Notes under the pieces: generated by a model
The model's database searches: none
Seen by the model: only the letters and a program-made list of their open reading frames with translations
Told to the model about the DNA's origin: nothing
NCBI GenBank assembly: GCA_902470905.1
Contig: CABRIC010000054.1
Span: forward strand, 1 to 12,872
DNA length: 12,872 bases
Origin: an uncultured Collinsella sp.
GTDB lineage: Bacteria > Actinomycetota > Coriobacteriia > Coriobacteriales > Coriobacteriaceae
Reading direction: 5' to 3'
Made by a program: the position numbers and the translations under genes
In this document: positions 7,574 through 12,872 of the stretch, piece by piece
Position numbering within the stretch: position 1 is the stretch's first letter
Layout: every line of letters starts with the position of its first letter

Positions 7574-10150
7574 TTACTTGACCACCAGGTTGACCAGCTT
7601 GCCGGGCACGCAGATAGCCTTGACGACCGTCTTGCCCTCAAGCCACTTGGCGACGGCGGCCTCGGCGGCAGCCTGCATCTCCTCATTGGAGGCATCGCGG
7701 GCCACATCGATGCGGCCGCGGACCTTGCCGAGCACCTGGACCACGATCTGCACCGTGTCCTCAACGGACTCGGCCAGGTCAAACTCGGGCCAGGCGGCGG
7801 TGTAGGCGTTGCCCTCGCAGCAAAGCGCCTCGTGCCACAGCTCGTCGGCCCAGAACGGGCAGATGGGGGCAAGGACGCTCACGATATCCTTAGCCACGCC
7901 GTAGCACAGCGCCTTGTCGCGGGCGGTACCCTCAGTGGCGTTGAGGTAAGCGCTCGCCGCGTTGACGAGCTCCATGACGGCCGAGATCGCGGTGTTGAAC
8001 TGGCCGCGGTCGAAGTCCTCGGTGCACTTGGCGATGGTGCGGTGACGCTCGCGGTAGAGCTTCATCGCGGTCTCGTCGAGCGCGGACTTGTTAAAGGCCA
8101 CGTTGGCGTCGCCGGACTGGACGAGCTGCCACACGATACGCCAGGCGCGCTTGATGAAGCGGTTGGCGCCCTCGACGGCCTTGGGATCCCAGTCGAAGTC
8201 CTTCTCGGGCGGGGCGATAAACAGGATCGCCAAACGCATGGTGTCGGCGCCGTAAGGTTCGATGACCGAGCTCGGGGGCACGACATTGCCCTTGGACTTG
8301 GACATGGTGTCGCCGTTCTCGTCCTTGACCATGCCCTGGCACAGCAGGTTAGTGAAGGGCTCGTCCACGCTCAGCAGGCCCAGGTCGCGCAGTGCCTTGG
8401 TAAAGAAGCGGCTGTAGAGCAGGTGCAGAATGGCGTGCTCGATGCCGCCGATGTAGTTATCGACGGGCATCCAACGGTCGGCGGCCTCGCGGGAGAAGGG
8501 CAGCTCGGTGTTGTGCGGATCGGTATAGCGCAGGTAATACCAGCTGGAGCAGGTGAAGGTGTCCATGGTATCGGTCTCGCGCTTGGCCGGGCGACCGCAG
8601 ACCGGGCAGGTGGTCTCGTAGAACTCCTTGCACTCGGCGAGGGTCTCGCCGGCGCCCAAGTCCAGGTTCTCGGGCAGCGTCACCGGCAGCTGGTCCTCGG
8701 GCACGGGCACGATACCGCAGTGCTCGCAGTGAATGGCCGGGATGGGGTTGCCCCAATAGCGCTGACGGGAAATGAGCCAGTCGCGCAGACGGAACTCGAC
8801 CTTGCGACGACCACAGCCCATGGCCTCGAGGTCGGCCACGATCGCAGCCTCGCCCTCGGAGTGCTTGCCGCCGCGCATGCCGGTGTACTTGCCGGACTGG
8901 ACGAGCGTGCCCTCGGCAGCGTGAGCGCAATCCCAGTCGACGGTCTCGGCATGGAAGGTATCGATGGTCTCGCCGCTGGCCTCGACGGCAGCGCGATCGT
9001 CATCGTCCAGGATGATCGGCACGATCGGCAGGTCGTACTTACGGGCAAACTCAAAGTCGCGCTGGTCGCCGCAGGGAACGGCCATGACGGCGCCGGTGCC
9101 GTAGTCGGCAACGACATAATCGGCAACCCACACGGGGACCTTCTCGCCGTTAACGGGGTTTACCACATAGCGGCCCGTGAAGGCACCGTGCTTCTCGAGG
9201 GTGCCCTGGGCACGCTCGACGGCAGAGATGTGCTTGGAGTCCTCGACGATCTTGGTGACGGCCTCCTCGTACTCCGTGCCCTCGACGAGCTCGTGCAGGC
9301 CGGCGTACTCGGGAGCCAGGACAAAGAAGGAGACGCCAAAAAGGGTATCGGCACGCGTGGTGAAGACGGTGATCTTGCCCTCATCGCCCTCGATGGGCTC
9401 GCCGTCCTGGTCGCACAGGGTAAAGTCGACCTCGGCGCCCTCGGAGCGACCGATCCAGTTGGCCTGCATCTGCTTGACGCGCTCGGGCCAGCCGGGGAGC
9501 TTCTCCAGGTCGTCGAGCAGCTCCTGGGAGTACTCGGTGATCTTGAAGTACCACTGCTCAAGGTCGCGCTTCTCGGGCTCGGTGCCGCAGCGCCAGCACT
9601 TGCCCTCAGTGACCTGCTCGTTGGCCAGAACGGTCTTGCAGGTGGGGCACCAGTTGACCGGGTTCTTTTTGCGGTAGACCAGACCCTTTTCCCACAGCTT
9701 CTCAAAGATCCACTGACCCCAGCGGTAATAGTCGGGGCTGCAGGTCTTGACCATGCGATCCAGATCGTAGGAGAAGCCCATACGCTTCATCGTGGCGAGC
9801 GCCTGGTCCATATTCTTATACGTCCAGGCGGCAGCCTGCGTATTGTGCTTAATAGCGGCGTTCTCGGCAGGCAGGCCAAAGGCGTCAAAGCCGATGGGGT
9901 GCAACACGTCGTAGCCGCGCATGCGGGCCTGACGGGCCATGGCATCGCCGATGGTATAGTTGCGCGCGTGGCCCATGTGCAGGTCGCCCGACGGATACGG
10001 GAACATCTCGAGCACATACTTTTTGGGCTTGCTGTCGTCGGTGTCGACGGCAAAGAGGTTGGAGTCCTCCCAGGCCTTCATCCACCGGGACTCAATGGCC
10101 TGCGCGTCGTAGGCAGGGATCTCGTCCTTATGATCTGTGCAATCGCACAT
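7574..10150 (-). CDS. leuS: Leucyl-tRNA synthetase
   Basis: LeuS charges tRNA-Leu with leucine and edits mischarged products. The 858 residues match the bacterial norm (860 in E. coli). The class I signatures are HMGH at 58-61 in PYPSGDLHMGHARNYTIGD and MSKSK at 616-620. Zinc-ribbon cysteines appear as C168-x2-C171 and C185-x2-C188, with further pairs in CEHCG and CPVCG. The CP1 editing domain shows TRADTLFGV near residue 265 and GTGAVMAVP followed by DQRDFEFA; the two residues after VP are Cys-Gly rather than the Gly-His I recall from E. coli. The C-terminal anticodon-binding and VKAICVPGKLVNLVV regions are intact. The start MCDCTDHKDE is chosen because AAAGGAG lies 6 bases upstream; a longer in-frame opening would run through the leader hairpin. 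It is a single-gene unit with its own leader and terminator. Confidence 0.97.
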   Translation of the reverse strand: MCDCTDHKDEIPAYDAQAIESRWMKAWEDSNLFAVDTDDSKPKKYVLEMFPYPSGDLHMGHARNYTIGDAMARQARMRGYDVLHPIGFDAFGLPAENAAIKHNTQAAAWTYKNMDQALATMKRMGFSYDLDRMVKTCSPDYYRWGQWIFEKLWEKGLVYRKKNPVNWCPTCKTVLANEQVTEGKCWRCGTEPEKRDLEQWYFKITEYSQELLDDLEKLPGWPERVKQMQANWIGRSEGAEVDFTLCDQDGEPIEGDEGKITVFTTRADTLFGVSFFVLAPEYAGLHELVEGTEYEEAVTKIVEDSKHISAVERAQGTLEKHGAFTGRYVVNPVNGEKVPVWVADYVVADYGTGAVMAVPCGDQRDFEFARKYDLPIVPIILDDDDRAAVEASGETIDTFHAETVDWDCAHAAEGTLVQSGKYTGMRGGKHSEGEAAIVADLEAMGCGRRKVEFRLRDWLISRQRYWGNPIPAIHCEHCGIVPVPEDQLPVTLPENLDLGAGETLAECKEFYETTCPVCGRPAKRETDTMDTFTCSSWYYLRYTDPHNTELPFSREAADRWMPVDNYIGGIEHAILHLLYSRFFTKALRDLGLLSVDEPFTNLLCQGMVKDENGDTMSKSKGNVVPPSSVIEPYGADTMRLAILFIAPPEKDFDWDPKAVEGANRFIKRAWRIVWQLVQSGDANVAFNKSALDETAMKLYRERHRTIAKCTEDFDRGQFNTAISAVMELVNAASAYLNATEGTARDKALCYGVAKDIVSVLAPICPFWADELWHEALCCEGNAYTAAWPEFDLAESVEDTVQIVVQVLGKVRGRIDVARDASNEEMQAAAEAAVAKWLEGKTVVKAICVPGKLVNLVVK

Positions 10151-10176
10151 ATCAGCTCCTTTGTTAGCTGGGTTGG

Positions 10177-10294
10177 GGCGGGGCGTTCTTACCTTTGCTC
10201 GCTGCTGCGGACAGTCCTGCTCGCACGAAGAGCACATTAAGTGCTCTTCGGCTCGTGCGGAACTTGCAGCGAGCAAAGGTAAGAACGCCCCGCC
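10177..10294. repeat. Long palindromic hairpin filling the leuS leader
   Basis: A perfect 29-bp inverted repeat pairs 10177-10205 with 10266-10294. Inside it, a second stem of 10 bp (CGAAGAGCAC) closes on the 5-base loop ATTAA, flanked by partly paired CGCA/TGCG with a 5-base bulge. The element spans about 118 bases and lies between the candidate leuS promoter and the leuS ribosome-binding site, 26 bases short of the start codon. There is no U-tract after it and no T-box sequence. It may be a dispersed palindromic element or a structured leader. Confidence 0.85.
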
Positions 10295-10312
10295 ACATCG
10301 TTAACTCGCATG

Positions 10313-10321
10313 ATGATAGCA
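10313..10321 (-). promoter_or_regulatory. Candidate extended -10 promoter for leuS
   Basis: The minus strand reads TGCTATCAT, an extended -10 (TGn plus TATCAT). No good -35 box exists at the right spacing, where the guaB terminator hairpin lies. A start near 10306 would give a leader of about 155 bases, most of it the long hairpin. Assigned by position and motif only. Confidence 0.4.
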
Positions 10322-10329
10322 AATACAAC

Positions 10330-10364
10330 AAGCGAGATGCCTGCGACTTGCAGGCATCTCGCTT
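10330..10364 (-). terminator. Strong hairpin terminator between guaB and leuS, possibly bidirectional
   Basis: A perfect 15-bp stem pairs 10330-10344 with 10350-10364 around a 5-base loop. In the minus direction (end of the guaB transcript) it is followed by TTGTTGTATTT-like sequence, partly T-rich. In the plus direction it is followed by TTTATCT. It lies about 160 bases after the guaB stop and just before the leuS promoter. Confidence 0.75.
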
Positions 10365-10424
10365 TATCTAAATAACGTGGTTGTGGATCAACCGCTAATT
10401 GTTACCAGCCCAAGCATGGTCGGG

Positions 10425-10518
10425 TTTTCCAAGTGCCGCAGATTGCCGTGAAAGAGGAGCGACGCGTACTTTGGTACGCGAGCGACGGTTTGAACGGCAA
10501 GGTGCGGTGCTTGGGAAA
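10425..10518. repeat. Imperfect long hairpin element after guaB
   Basis: Six bases after the guaB stop, 10425-10449 pairs with 10494-10518 with three G-U pairs and one 2x2 internal loop. An inner perfect 7-bp hairpin, CGCGTAC / GTACGCG (10463-10469 with 10474-10480, loop TTTG), sits in the apical region. In addition, CCCAAGCA at 10409-10416 can pair with TGCTTGGG at 10508-10515, an alternative fold. It would be in the guaB 3' untranslated region upstream of the terminator. The tidy modular fold suggests a structured RNA or a dispersed repeat. Confidence 0.7.
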
Positions 10519-10523
10519 GCCGC

Positions 10524-12035
10524 TTAGCGGTAGCTGACGCTCTGTTGGGAATCCTTGACGACTACGTCGTGGGCGCCGCCTTCGACGATGGAGGTGGAGC
10601 TTACCAGGGTCAGGCGTGCCTTTTCCTGGAGCTCGGGGATCGAGAGGGCACCGCAGTTGCACATCGTGGACTTGACCTTGTAGAGCGTGCCGCCCACGCC
10701 GTCCTTGAGGGAACCGGCGTAGGGAACGTAGGAGTCGACGCCTTCGACGAAGCTGAGCTTCGCGGCGCCGCCCAGGTCGTAGCGCTGCCAGTTGCGGGCA
10801 CGCGCAGAACCCTCGCCCCAGTACTCCTTCATGTACTGACCGTTAACGTTGACGCGCTCGGTCGGACTCTCGTCGAAGCGGGCGAAATAACGGCCCAGCA
10901 TCATAAAGTCTGCACCCATGGCAAGGGCGAGCGTCATGTGGTAGTCATAGACGATACCGCCGTCGGAGCACACGGGCACGTAGACGCCGGTCTCCTCGTA
11001 GTACTCGTCGCGGGCGCGGCAGACATCGATCAACGCGGTGGCCTGGCCACGGCCGATGCCCTTGGTCTCACGGGTGATGCAGATGGAGCCGCCGCCGATA
11101 CCGACCTTGATGAAGTCGGCACCGCAGTCGGCCAGGAAGCGGAAACCCTCGGCGTCGACGACGTTACCGGCACCAACCTTGACGTCCTCGCCGTAGTTGG
11201 CGCGGATCCACTCGATAGTGCGCTTCTGCCACTCGCTGAAGCCCTCAGAGGAGTCGATGCACAGAACGTCGGCACCGGCCTCGATGAGCAGCGGCACGCG
11301 CTCGGCATAGTCGCGGGTGTTGATACCGGCGCCGACCATGTAGCGCTTGTCGTTATCGAGCAGCTCGTTAGGGTTGGTCTTGTGGCTGTCGTAGTCCTTG
11401 CGGAAGACGATGCCCATGAGGTGATCGTAGTCGTCGACGATGGGCAGGGCGTTGAGCTTATTGTCCCAGATGACGTCGTTGGCAACCTTAAGGCTGATGT
11501 TCTTGTCGCCCACGATGAGCTGCTCACGCGGGGTCATGAACTCGGAGACCTTCGTCTGGTGGTCATCACGGCTGGGGCGATAGTCACGGCTGGTGACGAT
11601 GCCCAGGAGCTTACCCTTGGGGGTGCCGTCGTCGGTGACCGGCATAGTAGAGTGACCGGTCTTCTCCTTGAGCTCGATGACCTGCTCCATGGTCATGTCG
11701 GGGGTCAGCGTGGAATCGGACTGAACGAAACCAGCTTTGTGATCCTTGACGGCCTTGACCATGGCGGCCTCGGACTCGGCGCTCTGGGAACCGTAAATGA
11801 AGGACAGGCCGCCCTCGGTAGCGAGCGCGACACCCATGTCGACGCCCGAGACGGACTGCATGATGGCGGAAACCATGGGGATGTTCAGGGTGATTGCCGG
11901 CTTCTCACCGCGCTTGAAGCGGGTCAGCGGCGTCTTAAGAGAGACGTTGTTAGGGATGCACTGCGAGGACGAATAGCCAGGGACCAGCAGATACTCCGAA
12001 AACGTGTGGGACTCACCGGGAAAGAACGTAGCCAT
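10524..12035 (-). CDS. guaB: IMP dehydrogenase, Tritrichomonas-like subtype
   Basis: IMP dehydrogenase oxidises IMP to XMP with NAD+, the committed step of guanine nucleotide synthesis. At 503 residues it has an (alpha/beta)8 barrel with a CBS pair inserted at about 105-222. Active-site residues seen: Asp261 (LCIDSSEGF), the loop GIGGGSICITR with catalytic Cys319 and Thr321, Arg382, and the mobile flap WQRYD with Arg418-Tyr419. These numbers and the total length coincide with those I recall for the Tritrichomonas foetus enzyme, as do Lys310 and Glu431. The loop reads GGGSICITR where most bacterial GuaB have GPGSICTTR. The start MATFFPGESH has GGAG 5 bases upstream. It is a single gene, divergent from the ModE-like regulator. 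GMP reductase is unlikely because the CBS pair and the Arg-Tyr flap are present. Confidence 0.94.
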   Translation of the reverse strand: MATFFPGESHTFSEYLLVPGYSSSQCIPNNVSLKTPLTRFKRGEKPAITLNIPMVSAIMQSVSGVDMGVALATEGGLSFIYGSQSAESEAAMVKAVKDHKAGFVQSDSTLTPDMTMEQVIELKEKTGHSTMPVTDDGTPKGKLLGIVTSRDYRPSRDDHQTKVSEFMTPREQLIVGDKNISLKVANDVIWDNKLNALPIVDDYDHLMGIVFRKDYDSHKTNPNELLDNDKRYMVGAGINTRDYAERVPLLIEAGADVLCIDSSEGFSEWQKRTIEWIRANYGEDVKVGAGNVVDAEGFRFLADCGADFIKVGIGGGSICITRETKGIGRGQATALIDVCRARDEYYEETGVYVPVCSDGGIVYDYHMTLALAMGADFMMLGRYFARFDESPTERVNVNGQYMKEYWGEGSARARNWQRYDLGGAAKLSFVEGVDSYVPYAGSLKDGVGGTLYKVKSTMCNCGALSIPELQEKARLTLVSSTSIVEGGAHDVVVKDSQQSVSYR

Positions 12036-12085
12036 GTTTCTCCTTTTTCCATGCGACCGGTCGGCTGCAGGCCTCGTAGGACCCA

Positions 12086-12105
12086 GCCCAACCTTGGGCG
12101 CCCAA
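12086..12105. promoter_or_regulatory. Palindrome with alternative pairing upstream of guaB
   Basis: TTGGGCGCCCAA at 12094-12105 is a perfect 12-base palindrome. Its left half TTGGGC can also pair with GCCCAA at 12086-12091. The two GCCCAA copies therefore compete for one partner. It lies about 60 bases before the guaB start, in the probable leader or promoter of guaB. It could be an operator or a small RNA switch; no regulator is recognised. Confidence 0.4.
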
Positions 12106-12114
12106 TACTGGGGA

Positions 12115-12143
12115 AATATCTTAACGCACTTTGACTGCTACAA
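12115..12143 (-). promoter_or_regulatory. Weak candidate promoter for guaB
   Basis: The minus strand has TTGTAG (12143-12138), 17 bases and GATATT (12120-12115), each 4 of 6 matches to consensus. It overlaps the candidate plus-strand promoter of the divergent regulator, so the two may compete for polymerase. Low certainty. Confidence 0.3.
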
Positions 12144-12144
12144 T
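12136..12144 (+). promoter_or_regulatory. Candidate extended -10 promoter for the ModE-like gene
   Basis: TGCTACAAT is an extended -10 (TGn plus TACAAT, 5 of 6). No convincing -35 box lies 17 bases upstream. A start near 12151 would give a leader of about 78 bases containing the dyad at 12189-12203. Confidence 0.4.
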
Positions 12145-12188
12145 GCATGATTTAAGAAGAGCACACGAGGGTTTGACGCAGGCTTTGC

Positions 12189-12203
12189 GTTTGCCCAGCA
12201 AAC
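12189..12203. promoter_or_regulatory. Small dyad before the ModE-like gene
   Basis: GTTTGC-CCA-GCAAAC is a 6-bp inverted repeat with a 3-base centre, 26 bases before the ATG at 12229. It could be an operator for autoregulation or a small RNA hairpin. Nothing in the sequence distinguishes these. Confidence 0.3.
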
Positions 12204-12228
12204 ACTTTAGCGGGGAGACGTGGAGCAC

Positions 12229-12573
12229 ATGGAGTACAAGACGACGGCAAAGTTGGTCATTCAAGCGTGCGACAAGGATTTGCCGGGCGTCTTCGGTCAC
12301 GGCTGTGTCTTGCTGCTGCAGGGTATTGCCCGCGAGCACTCGCTCAACCGCGCCGCCAAAAGCATGGGTATGGCGTATTCCAAGGCCTGGCGCATCGTGA
12401 ACGAGGCAGAAGGCCAGCTGGGCTGCAAGCTCATCGAGCGCGACGGCGCCCGCGGATCCACCCTCACCCCTGCCGGCGAGCGAGCCATAGCGGCCTACGA
12501 GGAGCTGCAGGCCGACATCAACAACGTCATCGCCACCAAAGCCAACGACCTCATCGCCAGCATCAAAGAGTAG
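12229..12573 (+). CDS. ModE N-terminal-type winged-helix regulator
   Basis: This is a 114-residue DNA-binding protein made almost only of the winged helix found at the N-terminus of the molybdate regulator ModE and related to LysR. The family pattern is clear: VFGHGCVLLLQGIAREHSLN at about 21-40, then RAAKSMGMAYSKAWRIVNEA (helix-turn-helix, about 41-60), LGCKLIERDG, and the wing GSTLTPAGE at about 76-84, followed by a dimerisation-type helix to residue 114. There is no molybdate-binding TOBE/MOP domain, so the ligand is unknown and molybdate sensing should not be assumed. The start is uncertain: ATG at 12229 has GGGGAG 11 bases upstream, while GTG at 12220 is only 2 bases from it. It is the only complete plus-strand gene, divergent from guaB, which it may or may not control. 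Confidence 0.85.
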   Translation: MEYKTTAKLVIQACDKDLPGVFGHGCVLLLQGIAREHSLNRAAKSMGMAYSKAWRIVNEAEGQLGCKLIERDGARGSTLTPAGERAIAAYEELQADINNVIATKANDLIASIKE

Positions 12574-12613
12574 CCCATTTGGGACGGGGCCTTATAGCCA
12601 CACAACCCCTTCT

Positions 12614-12688
12614 CATAAGTTGCGGTGAAATAGGGACTGTTTATGCGGTTAAAGCCGTAAATCAATCCCTATTTCACCGCAACTTATG
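12614..12688. repeat. 75-bp inverted-repeat element between convergent genes
   Basis: A perfect 23-base arm at 12614-12636 (CATAAGTTGCGG...) is repeated inverted at 12666-12688, around a 29-base centre that can itself form a weak inner stem (TTTA and CGG with CCG and TAAA). There is no U-tract on either side, so it is not a normal terminator, although it separates the ends of two convergent genes. It has the form of a miniature inverted-repeat element. It is more AT-rich than the neighbouring coding DNA. No clear target-site duplication was seen. Confidence 0.8.
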
Positions 12689-12706
12689 GAGTTGAGGATG
12701 ATTTAG

Positions 12707-12872
12707 CTAGTTGCGGAGAGCGTTGTCTAGGGTGGAGGCCACGATCAAGGGGTCGTCGGTACCGGCGAAGAGGCGGATGGTGCTCCCCTGCTTGCCGCGT
12801 GGGGCCGAAAGACGCGTCGCTGCGCCGCCGGCAGGCGATGTGCGAAACTCCCCCGGCAAAGCGACGAACAGC
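12707..12872 (-). CDS. C-terminal end of an unrecognised protein (partial)
   Basis: One frame stays open from the window edge for 54 codons and stops with TAG at 12707-12709. The visible protein reads LFVALPGEFRTSPAGG, then a basic stretch APRGKQGS, then STIRLFAGTDDPLIVASTLD and ends NALRN. Codon use looks like that of the neighbouring genes, which supports real coding. The pattern IRLxxGTxDP followed by a helix faintly resembles the C-terminus of fold-type I PLP enzymes (transsulfuration enzymes, aminotransferases), but this is too weak to name a function. It converges with the ModE-like gene, with the 75-bp repeat element between them. Confidence 0.6.
   Translation of the reverse strand, partial: LFVALPGEFRTSPAGGAATRLSAPRGKQGSTIRLFAGTDDPLIVASTLDNALRN

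Noticed and set aside
7574..10276. A longer 900-residue LeuS starting at 10276
   Set aside because: The extension lies inside the palindromic leader and is unlike LeuS N-termini. AAAGGAG before 10150 fits the 858-residue form.
10151..10312. Upstream small open frames in the leuS leader (44 codons from 10296; 24 codons from 10312) as a leucine leader peptide
   Set aside because: There is no ribosome-binding site and no run of leucine codons. The frames only read through the palindrome.
10151..10312. T-box riboswitch before leuS
   Set aside because: No T-box core (GGTGGNACCGCG-like) or specifier-loop arrangement is visible, and the hairpin lacks a terminator U-tract.
10402..10662. 86-codon minus-strand open frame across the guaB end and the downstream hairpin
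   Set aside because: It overlaps guaB in another frame and its distal part is translated from the inverted-repeat element. No coding signature.
12036..12110. Purine riboswitch in front of guaB
   Set aside because: The conserved loop-loop and junction sequences of purine riboswitches are absent; only a palindrome is present.

Overview
The window is a GC-rich, densely coded stretch of bacterial housekeeping chromosome. Nearly every gene reads leftward (minus strand). Gene order, codon bias and protein sequences suggest a gut-type actinobacterium of the class Coriobacteriia (Collinsella or a relative). That placement is inferred from sequence style and recalled homologs, not from a search. The first 43 bases are not genomic: they match an Illumina Nextera i5 index plus Read 1 transposase adapter, so this is the raw end of a contig.

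Layout in transcription order, right to left. (a) 12707-12872: C-terminal end of an unrecognised minus-strand gene. (b) 12614-12688: a 75-bp element with 23-bp perfect inverted arms, lying between convergent genes. (c) 12229-12573 (+): a small ModE-type winged-helix regulator, the only plus-strand gene, divergent from guaB. (d) 10524-12035: IMP dehydrogenase, guaB. (e) 10151-10523: intergenic region with a long imperfect hairpin, a probable terminator, a candidate leuS promoter and a 29-bp perfect inverted repeat that fills the leuS leader. (f) 7574-10150: leuS, followed by its own terminator. (g) 7315-44: the translation/RNA operon rimP-nusA-infB-rbfA-nrnA-truB-ribF, with a clear sigma-70-type promoter and a terminator-shaped hairpin in its leader. 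ribF is cut off by the adapter.

The operon joins 30S maturation (RimP, RbfA), transcription elongation and termination (NusA), initiation (IF2), nanoRNA/pAp turnover (NrnA), tRNA U55 modification (TruB) and flavin cofactor synthesis (RibF). Its genes are tightly packed, with overlaps of 4 to 8 bases or very short gaps, apart from a 91-base nusA-infB spacer that holds two hairpins and no ylxR.

There is no phage, CRISPR, defence or secondary-metabolite system here. The best leads are: an IMP dehydrogenase whose length and active-site residue numbers coincide with the Tritrichomonas foetus enzyme; the terminator-like hairpin between the rimP promoter and the rimP start; the large hairpin in the leuS leader; the Cys/His-containing tail on NusA; and three intergenic inverted-repeat elements that look like dispersed repeats.
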